A DNA stretch of 64,000 bases, taken from positions 1 through 64,000 of the forward strand of contig DDGC01000002.1 in the NCBI GenBank assembly GCA_002337455.1. Reading direction: 5' to 3'. The DNA comes from Rhizobiales bacterium UBA1912. GTDB lineage: Bacteria; Pseudomonadota; Alphaproteobacteria; Rhizobiales; Devosiaceae. Positions within the stretch are counted from its first letter, which is position 1, and every line of letters starts with the position of its first letter. Below, piece by piece: positions 32,441 through 41,275 of the stretch. The position numbers were made by a program, and so were the translations under genes. The notes under the pieces are model-generated. The model was not told the DNA's origin. It saw only the letters and a program-made list of their open reading frames with translations, and did no database searches.

Positions 32441-33607
32441 ATGCCCATCATCAACCGTGTTGCCGAATTCCACGCCGATATCGCCGCGTGGCGCCAGCAC
32501 CTGCATGCCAATCCCGAACTTCTCTATGACGTCCACGAGACGGCGGCGTTCGTGGCCGAGCAGCTCAAGACATTCGGCATCGATGAGGTGGTGACGGGCA
32601 TCGGGCGGACCGGGGTGGTCGGGGTCATACGCGGCAAGGGGAATTCAGATCGCGTGGTTGGGTTGCGGGCCGACATGGACGCCCTGCCGATTACCGAGCG
32701 GACCGGGAAACCCTATGCCTCGGGCAATGCTGGCAAGATGCATGCCTGTGGCCATGACGGGCACACCGCAATGCTGCTGGGCGCGGCGCGGTATCTGGCC
32801 GAAACGCGCAATTTCGACGGCACCGTGATCGTCATCTTCCAGCCGGCCGAAGAGGGCGGCGGCGGCGGGCGCGTGATGGTGGAAGACGGGCTGATGGAGC
32901 GGTTCGGTATTTCCGAGGTGTTCGGCATGCACAACATGCCGGGCATTCCGCTGGGCGAATTTGCCATACGGACCGGCGGGATCATGGCCGGGACCGACCA
33001 GTTCGCAATCGATATCGAGGGGCATGGCGGGCACGCTGCGATGCCGCACCTTGCGGTCGATCCCGTGATCGTTGCCGCACACATCATCACCGGGCTGCAG
33101 ACGCTCGTGTCGCGCTCGATCGATCCGATCCGCTCGGCGGTTCTTTCGGTCACAACGGTCAATGCGGGGACTGCCTACAACGTCATTCCGCGCACGGCTC
33201 GGCTGACAGGAACCGTGCGCACGCTGGACGAGGATGTGCGCACGCAGATGGAAGAGGGTATCAAGCGGCTCGCGCCCCAACTTGCACAGGCGTTCGGCGC
33301 GAATGCGACGGTCAAATGGATGCGAGGGTATCCGGTTACGGTCAATGCGGCCGAACAGACGGTTTTTGCGGCCGAGGTGGCCCGGGAAATCGTTGGCGAG
33401 GAACGCGTGAACGACACTGTCGATCCCACCATGGGCGGGGAAGATTTCGCCTATATGCTCAACGCGCGGCCGGGCTCCTATATTTTCCTTGGTAATGGTG
33501 ACAGTGCGGATTTGCACACCGACACCTATGATTTCAACGACGAGGCCATCGATCTGGGCGTGAGCTATTGGGTGCGGCTGGCGGAGAGAGCGCTGGCGGC
33601 GCAGTAG
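32441..33607 (+). CDS. M20 family amidohydrolase (hippurate / N-acyl amino acid hydrolase type)
   Basis: The 388-residue metal-dependent amidohydrolase (M20D) cleaves N-acyl amino acids or indole-amino acid conjugates. It has RQHLHANPELLYDVHETAAFV near the start, the metal ligands in MHACGHDGHTAMLLG, the PAEEGGGGG motif, and a C-terminal DPTMGGEDFAYML. The ATG at 32441 has AGGT upstream. The AbrB-type transporter gene follows after 9 bases, so an operon is likely. The true substrate is not visible from the sequence. Confidence 0.93.
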   Translation: MPIINRVAEFHADIAAWRQHLHANPELLYDVHETAAFVAEQLKTFGIDEVVTGIGRTGVVGVIRGKGNSDRVVGLRADMDALPITERTGKPYASGNAGKMHACGHDGHTAMLLGAARYLAETRNFDGTVIVIFQPAEEGGGGGRVMVEDGLMERFGISEVFGMHNMPGIPLGEFAIRTGGIMAGTDQFAIDIEGHGGHAAMPHLAVDPVIVAAHIITGLQTLVSRSIDPIRSAVLSVTTVNAGTAYNVIPRTARLTGTVRTLDEDVRTQMEEGIKRLAPQLAQAFGANATVKWMRGYPVTVNAAEQTVFAAEVAREIVGEERVNDTVDPTMGGEDFAYMLNARPGSYIFLGNGDSADLHTDTYDFNDEAIDLGVSYWVRLAERALAAQ

Positions 33608-33616
33608 GAGCGGGCC

Positions 33617-34675
33617 ATGCACTGGGCGCTCCGAACCGGCCTCACGCTTATCATCGCAGCCATCGGCTCCTTTGCGATCAGCATGCTCGGAGTTCCGGGC
33701 GGGATGCTGATGGGCGGCGCGCTGGCGGTTTCCATCGCTGCGCTGTCAGGGTTTCCGGCAACAATGCCGACGGGTTTGCGCAATGTGCTTTTCGTCTGCG
33801 TAGGGCTGTCGATGGGGGCCAATGTGGCGCCCGACACGCTGCAGCTGATCGGCCAATGGCCGATAACGCTTGCCGCGCTGGCGCTGGAGCTCGTGGTTAT
33901 CGTTCTGGTCTGCGGTATTGTCCTTCGCCGGCTGTTCAAATTCGATGCGGGCACGGCCTATCTTTCATCCTTTCCCGGCCATCTGTCCTTCATCATGGCA
34001 TTGGCTTCGACGGGGGTCGGCAATCCACGGCAGATCGTCATCATCCAGGTGCAAAGGGTGATGTTTCTCACCCTTTTTGCGCCCATCGGCGCGCTGTTCC
34101 TGCCTGTTGGCCATTACGCGGGTGCGGGCACCGAATTGATGGACCTGACGACGCTGGCCATGGTCACGGCGGGTTGCGCCTTTGTCGGCTGGGTATTCAC
34201 GAGACTCAAAATGCCGGCCGGCTATGTGTTGGGATCGATGGCCTTTGCGACGGTGATGAAGCTGACCGGGCATTTCGACGGTTCGTTGCCGCCGATACTT
34301 GTCGATCTGACCTTTGTGGGCATGGGCGCATTGATCGGGTCGCGCTTTGCGGGCATGACGCGCGCCGAATTCATGCAGGCCGCATTGGGCGGGACAGTGG
34401 CGACCACAATCACCGTTGCGCTGACGACGGTCTTTGCGCTTGCGGCCGGTGTTTTCGTTTCCATGCCCATTGGCCAGATCTGGCTGGGGCTGTCGCCCGG
34501 CGGGCTGGAATCGATGGGCGCGCTGGGTATCGCACTGGGCTACGATACGGCGTTCATTGCCGCCCACCATGTGGCGCGGTTGCTGATGCTGACCATTGCC
34601 ATTCCGCTGGTGGTCATGCTGGTCAAGGGACGTCAGCCCTTGACCGAGCCTTCCGAAAGTCCGGAAACCAAATAA
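33617..34675 (+). CDS. AbrB-family (AmoA-type) membrane protein
   Basis: The 352-residue integral membrane protein contains two copies of the AbrB duplication (PF05145-type), about ten helices. Examples are VGLSMGANVAP and FVGMGALIGSRFAGMTRAEF, plus the conserved AYLSSFPGHLSFI. Despite its common name it is a membrane protein, not a transcription regulator. GGAG lies 6 bases before the ATG. Its last 43 bases overlap the end of convergent malG. Coupling to the M20 gene suggests transport of an acylated amino acid or its product, which is only an inference. Confidence 0.88.
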   Translation: MHWALRTGLTLIIAAIGSFAISMLGVPGGMLMGGALAVSIAALSGFPATMPTGLRNVLFVCVGLSMGANVAPDTLQLIGQWPITLAALALELVVIVLVCGIVLRRLFKFDAGTAYLSSFPGHLSFIMALASTGVGNPRQIVIIQVQRVMFLTLFAPIGALFLPVGHYAGAGTELMDLTTLAMVTAGCAFVGWVFTRLKMPAGYVLGSMAFATVMKLTGHFDGSLPPILVDLTFVGMGALIGSRFAGMTRAEFMQAALGGTVATTITVALTTVFALAAGVFVSMPIGQIWLGLSPGGLESMGALGIALGYDTAFIAAHHVARLLMLTIAIPLVVMLVKGRQPLTEPSESPETK

Positions 34676-35523
34676 CGCTGGGCGATCAGGAAGACGACGG
34701 TGATGGGGATTCCCGAGAGGATCGCCGCGGCGGCAAAATCGCCCCAGCGGTATTCGAATTCGCTCAGATAAAAGCGCGAGCCGGTGGCGAGGGTCAGGTT
34801 TTCTTCCGAGCGCAAGAGGATCGAGGCGATGGGGTAATCGTTGACGACCCCGATAAAGACCAGAACGAACACCACCGCCATGATGGGCACCGCCAGGGGC
34901 AGGAAGACGAAGCGGAAGGTCTGCCAGGGGGTGGCGCCGTCGATGGCGGCGGCCTTGTCGAGCGCCGGGTCGACGCTGTCGAAATAGCCCTTGATGGTCC
35001 AGATGTGCATCATGACGCCCGAGAGATAGACCAGCACCAGCGAGGTGTGGCTGTCCAGCCCGATGATCGGTGAGATGCCACCCATCGTATCGAAGATGGC
35101 ATAGAGCGCGACGAGGGCCAGCGTTGTGGGAAACATCTGGATGATGAGCAGGGAATCGAGGAACGCCATGCGGCCGCGGAACTGGATACGGCTGAGCGCG
35201 TAGGCCGAAATCGTTGCGATGGCCAGGGCGCCGGCGGCCGAGATGAGGCCGAGCTTTATCGAATTCCACATCCAGAGCAGCACCGGATAGGGCGGCTCAA
35301 CCACAGTGCCGTTGGCGCGCGTGTATTCGAGGCCCAGCGCGAGATACCAGTGCTCGAGCGTAGGGTTGGTGGGGATCAGGGTGCCGACCGAGAAATTGCC
35401 CTCCCGGAACGAGATCGAGACAACCATCAGGAACGGGAACATGATGACCGTGATGAAAGCGATCATGAAGCCGTGGGCCGCGAGTTTCTTGAGCCGCAGG
35501 GCGCCCGTATTCTCAACGATCAT
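34633..35523 (-). CDS. malG: Maltose/maltodextrin ABC transporter permease
   Basis: The 296-residue permease matches Escherichia coli MalG in length and layout. It has about six helices and an EAA loop ALDKAAAIDGATPWQTFRFVFLPLAVP, and ends LSEGSVKG. The start ATG overlaps the malF stop by four bases (ATGA). A long in-frame upstream extension to 36192 exists, but it is out of frame with malF and has no domain, so I exclude it. The 3' end overlaps the convergent AbrB-type gene by 43 bases. Confidence 0.93.
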   Translation of the reverse strand: MIVENTGALRLKKLAAHGFMIAFITVIMFPFLMVVSISFREGNFSVGTLIPTNPTLEHWYLALGLEYTRANGTVVEPPYPVLLWMWNSIKLGLISAAGALAIATISAYALSRIQFRGRMAFLDSLLIIQMFPTTLALVALYAIFDTMGGISPIIGLDSHTSLVLVYLSGVMMHIWTIKGYFDSVDPALDKAAAIDGATPWQTFRFVFLPLAVPIMAVVFVLVFIGVVNDYPIASILLRSEENLTLATGSRFYLSEFEYRWGDFAAAAILSGIPITVVFLIAQRYLVSGLSEGSVKG

Positions 35524-37067
35524 TGGACCATCCCCTTCTGCGTGCGGCGCATGGCGACAAAATTTGCGTAGGAGATGACCGTCACGACGAGGAAGATGAT
35601 GAGCGTGATCGCCCCCGCCAAACCAAATTGCTGGCCGGAATCCATGAAGGCCATGCGGAAGGTGAACGACCCCAGAATGTCGGTCTGGCCCGCCGGGATA
35701 ACCGTGCCGGGAATATCGGGACCGCCTGTGGTCAGCAGCAGAATGAGAACGATGTTGTTGAAATTGAAGGCGAAGGTGGCCAGCAGCAGCGGCAGGAAGG
35801 GCGGCAGGATCTGCGGCAGGGTGATGGTGAAAAACACCCGCAAGGCCCCTGCCCCTTCGAGGATCGCCGCTTTTTTCTGCTCCTGGGGCACGGCCTGCAA
35901 AAAGCCCATGCCGAGCAGCATCATATAGGGATAACCGAGCCAGACATTGACGATGAGCAGCATGGTGCGGGCCAGAAAGCCATCGGTGAACCATGCGGGG
36001 CGTATGCCGAAAATGGCGTTGAGGATCAGGTTGATCTCGCCAAAATTCTGGTTGAACAGCCCGCGAAAGACGAGGATCGAAATGAAGGCCGGCACAGCGT
36101 AGGGCAGGATGAGGAGGATCCGATAGGCCGCGCGGAAACGCATATGCTCCCATTGCAGGATTGTGGCAAGGAGCAGCCCCAGCGAGAAACACAGGATCGT
36201 CGAACCGACGGCGAAGCCGACAGTCCAGAGGAAGATGCCGACCAGTGGGCCGCGAATGCCCTGAGACTGGAAGATGCGTTCGAAATTGCCGGTGCCGATG
36301 AAGACGCGCCAGCCGGGGGTGACGCGGCTGCCATCCTCGCGGACATAAAAGCCGATCTGATGATTGGGCGTGAGGATTTCGCCGGTTTCAACGTGGCGGA
36401 GCTTTTCGTCCTCGATCAGTTCGTATTCAGGCTCGACATAGGCAAACTCGCGCAGGCCGGAGGCACGCAACACTGTCTGGTCGGGCAGCGTCACTTCGAT
36501 TTGCGACAGAGGATCGCGCAGGGCAACGACGTCGCGCATTTCAAGGGTGGCTTGCAGTGCGGTTTCGACCGGCTCGGCCATAAGGCTGGCTGGCTCGCCA
36601 TCGAGCGGGGCCGGTCCGGAAAGGAAGCCGCCCTCTCCCTGGGGCAGGAACACCCGATATTGCTCGCCCTCGGCGACAAGCGCAAAGGGGCGCCGGCTAT
36701 CCTCATCGATGATGCGGCTGGATAAAAGGACGTTCTGGGTGCGCTCGAAGGTCAGGAGGTTGAAGGACGAGTAATTGGTGAAGCCCAGATAGATCGTATA
36801 GAGCACCGGAAAGAGGATGAAGAGCAGGACCGCTGCCGCCCCGGGGAAGATGAAGCGCGCGAAATAGAACTGACGGAAGCCGTAGATGGCGAAAAATGCC
36901 AGCGCGACGACAACCAGACACGCGCCGAACAGGGCCTGGCCCACCGCATAGACCACCCAGGCGGCAAACAGGATAGCCAGCGAGACCAGCGCAACGAGCG
37001 TCTTGGCCAGAATGTCGCGCCACACAGGGCCACGACTGGCAAGCTGGGCCGTCATTGCAACCGACAT
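35520..37067 (-). CDS. malF: Maltose/maltodextrin ABC transporter permease
   Basis: At 515 residues this is a full MalF with eight helices and a large periplasmic P2 loop (about residues 95-290) between helices 3 and 4. This loop contacts the binding protein. The EAA loop reads QEQKKAAILEGAGALRVFFTITLPQI. It overlaps malG by four bases and follows malE by 56 bases, giving a malE-malF-malG operon. Confidence 0.94.
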   Translation of the reverse strand: MSVAMTAQLASRGPVWRDILAKTLVALVSLAILFAAWVVYAVGQALFGACLVVVALAFFAIYGFRQFYFARFIFPGAAAVLLFILFPVLYTIYLGFTNYSSFNLLTFERTQNVLLSSRIIDEDSRRPFALVAEGEQYRVFLPQGEGGFLSGPAPLDGEPASLMAEPVETALQATLEMRDVVALRDPLSQIEVTLPDQTVLRASGLREFAYVEPEYELIEDEKLRHVETGEILTPNHQIGFYVREDGSRVTPGWRVFIGTGNFERIFQSQGIRGPLVGIFLWTVGFAVGSTILCFSLGLLLATILQWEHMRFRAAYRILLILPYAVPAFISILVFRGLFNQNFGEINLILNAIFGIRPAWFTDGFLARTMLLIVNVWLGYPYMMLLGMGFLQAVPQEQKKAAILEGAGALRVFFTITLPQILPPFLPLLLATFAFNFNNIVLILLLTTGGPDIPGTVIPAGQTDILGSFTFRMAFMDSGQQFGLAGAITLIIFLVVTVISYANFVAMRRTQKGMVQ

Positions 37068-37123
37068 GCTCCGTCCTCCCCAGAACGAACGAGGCGGAAA
37101 TCTCCGCCTCGCCCGGCAATGTT

Positions 37124-38293
37124 TTATTCGCCCAGGATGCGGGCAGCTGCGTCGTTGAGGGCCTGTTCGACCGACGTTGCGCCCGAGGTGATGTTGCCCA
37201 GCGCCGGCTCCATGGCCGACCAGAAGGCGCCCATTTCCGGGTTTGAGGGCATCGGAACACCAACTTCTGCATTGGCGAGGGTCTGGACGATCTTGTCGTC
37301 GTCTTCGGCCGCGCCTACGGAAATGTCGGTGGGTACGCCAAGCGCGCCGGTCGAGTTCCAGAGCTGGATGTTTTCATCGGTCAGAAGGTAGTTCTCGATG
37401 AATTCGACAGCCAGATCCTGATTGGGCGAGGCGGCGTTGAGCGCCAGCGCCTGAACGCCCAGGAACGGACGGCTGGCCGAACCGGCCACGGCGGGGAGCG
37501 GAGCGACGCCGATATCGAGCCCGGCGTCCTCATAGGCCGACCATGACCACGGGCCGTTGATGATCATGGCGACTTCGCCATTGGCGAATGCGCCTTCCAT
37601 AACGCCATAATCGACGCCGCGCGGCATGGTGCCGGATTCGATGAGTTCGGCCAGCACCTCACCGCCCTGGATAGCGCCGTCGGTGTTTACGCCGGTCTGG
37701 GAGCCGTCATAGCTGCCATCGACCATCTCGAAGGCGTAGCCGCCATTGGCGGCCAGCATCGGGAAGGTGAAATAGGTGTCATTGTAGGCCCACATGATGG
37801 GCGTTGTACCTTCGGGGAAGTCCATCGCTGCGATGTCCTCGAAGTTTTCCGGCGGGGTATCGACGAGATCACGATTATAGACCAGCCCGATCGCTTCAAC
37901 CGCTACGGGATATCCCCAAACGCGATTGTCGAAGGTCACGGCTTCCCATGCACTTTCGAGGTTGGCATCGACAACGGATGCGCTGGGCGAAACCGGGGCG
38001 ATCAGGCCGCCGGCGGCCCATTCGCCGAGCCGGTCGTGGGCCCACATCACGATGTCGGGGCCATCGCCGGTGGCGGCAGCCTGCTGGTAGCGGTCGGTGA
38101 GCGGATCGACATTTTCCACGATGACGCGGATGCCGAGATCGGCTTCGAACTGCTCGCCGATCTGAGTAATCAGATCGGGGGCGCGATCGTCCTGCCAGAT
38201 GACGATGGCGCCATCTTCGAAGGCATGGGTGATCGAGGTGGAAGCGGCGAGCACGACGAGTGCGCCGGCGAGGCTGAAAGCCGTTCTATTCAT
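37124..38293 (-). CDS. malE: Maltose/maltodextrin ABC transporter substrate-binding protein
   Basis: MalE (389 residues) has a signal peptide (MNRTAFSLAGALVVLAASTS, cleaved near THAFE) and begins GAIVIWQDDRAPDLI. It also has WAHDRLGEWAAGGLIAPV, the same pattern as the Escherichia coli maltose-binding protein, and a C-terminal SVEQALNDAAARIL. It binds maltose or maltodextrin in the periplasm. The ATG at 38293 follows GGGAGGA at 8 bases. It lies between aglA2 and malF. Confidence 0.94.
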   Translation of the reverse strand: MNRTAFSLAGALVVLAASTSITHAFEDGAIVIWQDDRAPDLITQIGEQFEADLGIRVIVENVDPLTDRYQQAAATGDGPDIVMWAHDRLGEWAAGGLIAPVSPSASVVDANLESAWEAVTFDNRVWGYPVAVEAIGLVYNRDLVDTPPENFEDIAAMDFPEGTTPIMWAYNDTYFTFPMLAANGGYAFEMVDGSYDGSQTGVNTDGAIQGGEVLAELIESGTMPRGVDYGVMEGAFANGEVAMIINGPWSWSAYEDAGLDIGVAPLPAVAGSASRPFLGVQALALNAASPNQDLAVEFIENYLLTDENIQLWNSTGALGVPTDISVGAAEDDDKIVQTLANAEVGVPMPSNPEMGAFWSAMEPALGNITSGATSVEQALNDAAARILGE

Positions 38294-38363
38294 TGTGGTG
38301 TCCTCCCTGACACGACGATGTCCGGCGCCGCTCCTCGGCGGCATGCCGGACGTTTTGCAAAGC

Positions 38364-40016
38364 TCACCCTTTTGAAAGGGTGAGCGAGATAGCGGCGGGA
38401 TCGAACCCGGCGCCGCATTCGATGATGGCGAAACCATTGCCTTCGAGCTTGAGAGCCTTTGCCTCTAGCGTCGCGCCGTTGGAAACACCGGCAATTGTCG
38501 CGAGGTTGGGCAGGCCCTTGATCGAAAGGGAGTGTGGTTTTGCCGACAGATTGAAGACGCAAACCAATGCGTCCTGCCCGCTCTGGCGTGAAAAGCCCAG
38601 GATCGGCGCCTTGACGTCGTGAAAGGTGATCTCGCCGTCAATCAGCGCTGGATTGTCCTTACGGTATTTCAAGATGGCGCGGTAATAGTGCAGCAGCGAG
38701 GCCGGATCGGCTTCGAGCGCTGCAACATTGCGCTTCAGATGCGGTCCCTTGACCGGCAGCCAGGGCTTGACCTCGGAAAACCCGGCATTGAGTTTGCCGG
38801 TCCATGGCATGGGCGTGCGGCAGCCGTCACGGCCCTTGTTTTCCGGCCAGAAGCGCAGGCCCGGCGGGTCGGTCAATTCGGAGTATTCGAGTTCGGCTTC
38901 GGGCAATCCGAGTTCTTCGCCCTGATAGATACAGGCTGTCCCTTTCAGAGACAGCAGCAGGGCGACCGACAGGCGGCCGAGGGCATCGGGGGTGACGGCG
39001 TGCCCTTCCCAACGGGTAATGTGGCGGTTCACATCGTGGTTGGAAAAACTCCAGCATGGCCAGCCATCGGGCGCTCCCTTGAAGAAATTTTCGACCCGCG
39101 AGCGGAAATGTTTGGGCGTGAAGGTCGGGCCCAGCATGTCGAACGAATAGCACATGTGCAAAAGATCATCGCCCGATGTGTAGGCCGCCATGATCTCGAT
39201 TGCGCGGTGGGCCTCGCCCACTTCGCCAACTGTAGTCGTGCCGGGAAACTCATCGAGGAGCGCACGGACACGCTTGAGAAAATCGATGTTTTCCGGGCGG
39301 TTCTTTGAATAAAGGTGCTCTTGCATCCCATAGGGATCGGCTTCGAGGGGCGTTTCCTCTTCGCGCGGCGCGGGCGGATTGTCGCGCAAATCCTCATCGT
39401 GGAAATAGTAATTCACGGTGTCGAAGCGGAAGCCGTCGACGCCGCGTTCGAGCCAGAACCGCATGGTGGCCAGCACCGCGTCCTGCACTTCGGGATTGTG
39501 GAAATTGAGATCGGGCTGGGCGATGAGGAAATTGTGCAGATAGTACTGCCTGCGCGTCCCGTTCCACTCCCAGGCGGGACCGCCGAACACCGATGGCCAG
39601 TTGTTTGGCGGCATGCCGTCGTCTTTGGGATCGACCCAGACATACCAGTCGGCGCGGGGATTATCGCGCGAGGATTTGGATTCGATGAACCAGGGGTGCT
39701 TGTCGGAGGTGTGGCTGACCACCTGGTCGATCACGACCTTGAGGCCGAGCTCGTGGGCTTTTTCGATCAGCGCGTCGAAATCGGCGAGCGAGCCGAACAG
39801 CGGATCGATGTCGGTATAGTTGGAAACGTCGTACCCCATGTCGGCCATGGGCGAGGTAAAGATCGGGGAGAGCCAGATTGCGTCCACGCCGAGCGACGCA
39901 ACATGCTCGAGCCGGTCGAGGATGCCGCGCAGATCGCCGATCCCATCCCCATTGCTGTCCTGAAAGGAGCGCGGGTAAATCTGGTAGATCACCCCGCCGC
40001 GCCACCAATCCGACAT
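38364..40016 (-). CDS. Alpha-glucosidase, GH13 family (mal cluster)
   Basis: The 550-residue paralogue of aglA has YQIYPRSFQDSNGDGIGDL, nucleophile D199 in GFRFDT, acid/base E265 in VGEVGE, and D328 in SNHD. It probably degrades maltose or maltodextrin taken up by MalEFGK. The ATG at 40016 has a perfect GGAGG at 6 bases. It is the first gene of the minus-strand mal operon, 70 bases before malE, and has a LacI-type operator upstream. Confidence 0.94.
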   Translation of the reverse strand: MSDWWRGGVIYQIYPRSFQDSNGDGIGDLRGILDRLEHVASLGVDAIWLSPIFTSPMADMGYDVSNYTDIDPLFGSLADFDALIEKAHELGLKVVIDQVVSHTSDKHPWFIESKSSRDNPRADWYVWVDPKDDGMPPNNWPSVFGGPAWEWNGTRRQYYLHNFLIAQPDLNFHNPEVQDAVLATMRFWLERGVDGFRFDTVNYYFHDEDLRDNPPAPREEETPLEADPYGMQEHLYSKNRPENIDFLKRVRALLDEFPGTTTVGEVGEAHRAIEIMAAYTSGDDLLHMCYSFDMLGPTFTPKHFRSRVENFFKGAPDGWPCWSFSNHDVNRHITRWEGHAVTPDALGRLSVALLLSLKGTACIYQGEELGLPEAELEYSELTDPPGLRFWPENKGRDGCRTPMPWTGKLNAGFSEVKPWLPVKGPHLKRNVAALEADPASLLHYYRAILKYRKDNPALIDGEITFHDVKAPILGFSRQSGQDALVCVFNLSAKPHSLSIKGLPNLATIAGVSNGATLEAKALKLEGNGFAIIECGAGFDPAAISLTLSKG

Positions 40017-40058
40017 TGCAAACCTCCTTGCGCATGCTGTCTCGATTGCCGGTAATTC

Positions 40059-40068
40059 AAACCGGTTT
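40059..40068. promoter_or_regulatory. LacI-type operator upstream of the mal-cluster glucosidase
   Basis: AAACCGGTTT is a perfect 10-bp palindrome within TTCAAACCGGTTTAG. It is 43 bases before the glucosidase start and has the central CG of LacI sites. The neighbouring LacI regulator is the likely ligand. Confidence 0.7.
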
Positions 40069-40159
40069 AGTTTTTCTGTCAACCGGGGAAATTCGCTGTA
40101 ATTTTTAATTCACATAGGACCATGAAATGGCGCCCATCGATGATTGACAGGTCAATTTC

Positions 40160-40169
40160 AAACCGCTTT
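40160..40169. promoter_or_regulatory. Second LacI-type site upstream of the lacI-like gene
   Basis: AAACCGCTTT in TTTCAAACCGCTTTAAG resembles the site at 40059 with one mismatch and lies about 60 bases before the GTG of the LacI-like gene. The two sites are 101 bases apart, close to ten helical turns, allowing looping or control of the divergent promoters. Confidence 0.6.
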
Positions 40170-40228
40170 AAGTTTAAACAAGTGCCTTCGGGCGCTGCTA
40201 CAAACAATCGCTTGGGAGGGCGGCTCGG

Positions 40229-41275
40229 GTGACGACATTGCGGGAACTGGCCACCCATCTGGGCCTGTCACCGGCCACTGTGAGCCGTGCGCTGAACGGG
40301 TTTCCCGAAGTCGGCAAAAAGACCCGCATCCGCGTGGTCGAGGCTGCAAAGGCGCTCGACTATCGCCCCAACACGAGTGCCCGCCGGCTGGCCACAGGCA
40401 AATCGGGCATGGTCGGCATCATCTTCCGGGCTGCGCGCAATCTTCTGGTCGATCCCCATTTCGTCGAGTATCTGGCGGGCTTGTCCATGGGGCTGGCCGA
40501 ACGCGAACTCGATCTGATCCTGCGCCATGCGCCACCGGGCGCCCAATTGGCGTCCTATCAACGGCTCATCGCGTCGGGCTCAATCGATGGGCTTATTGTG
40601 TCGGCGCCGGAAGTCGACGACCGGCGCATTGCCATGCTGACCGAACGTAACTTTCCTTTTGTCGTTCACGGTCAGGTTGGCGAGGACGTCGCCTATGGCT
40701 TTTACGACATCGACAATCATGGTGCCTTTTCGCGGGCCACCGAATTGCTGATTGCGCTGGGGCACCGGCGGATCGCCCTGCTCAATGGATCCGCGGGCCT
40801 TGCGTTTGCCGTGCAGCGCGAAGCGGCGTTTCGCACGACGCTCGCGGCGCAGGGTATCCATGTGCCGGCGCGGTTCGTTTCGCACGCGGACATGAGCGAG
40901 GATGCCGGATACAATCAGGCCGCCAAATGGCTTTCGGGGCTGCATGGGTTTCCGCCGACAGCGTTTCTGTGCTCCTCGACGCTGATGGCCATCGGGGTCA
41001 TGCGCGCAGCGGGGGAAGCCGGGCTGGAGATCGGCAAGGACATCTCGATCATCGCCCATGACGACGTGCTGCCGCATCTGCGATCCGAGCATTTTTCCAC
41101 GCCGCTGACGGTCACCCGGGCGCCAATTCGCGAAGCCGGGCTCTGCCTGGCAGAAATGATTCACAAGCGGATCGACGGCGCCGCCCCCAGGAGCCTGCAG
41201 AGGACGGCGAATGTCGATCTGATCGTGCGCAGCTCCACGGGGGCCGCGCCGCAAGATGGAGGACGATCATGGTAA
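40229..41275 (+). CDS. LacI-family transcriptional regulator of the mal cluster
   Basis: The 348-residue regulator starts with the LacI HTH (TLRELATHLGLSPATVSRALNGFPEVG) and hinge DYRPNTSARRLATGKSG, followed by the sugar-binding domain. It starts with GTG at 40229, with GGGAGG upstream. It is divergent from the glucosidase-malEFG operon and overlaps malK by 7 bases, so it likely autoregulates together with malK. Its target is inferred from the two AAACCGGTTT-like sites in the intergenic region. Confidence 0.92.
   Translation: MTTLRELATHLGLSPATVSRALNGFPEVGKKTRIRVVEAAKALDYRPNTSARRLATGKSGMVGIIFRAARNLLVDPHFVEYLAGLSMGLAERELDLILRHAPPGAQLASYQRLIASGSIDGLIVSAPEVDDRRIAMLTERNFPFVVHGQVGEDVAYGFYDIDNHGAFSRATELLIALGHRRIALLNGSAGLAFAVQREAAFRTTLAAQGIHVPARFVSHADMSEDAGYNQAAKWLSGLHGFPPTAFLCSSTLMAIGVMRAAGEAGLEIGKDISIIAHDDVLPHLRSEHFSTPLTVTRAPIREAGLCLAEMIHKRIDGAAPRSLQRTANVDLIVRSSTGAAPQDGGRSW

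Noticed and set aside
33617..34675. AbrB-type protein as a transcription factor
   Set aside because: The sequence is almost entirely transmembrane; the family name is misleading.
35524..36192. Long N-terminal extension of malG
   Set aside because: It runs out of frame through malF and shows no family similarity; the ATG at 35523 with an ATGA overlap is the natural start.
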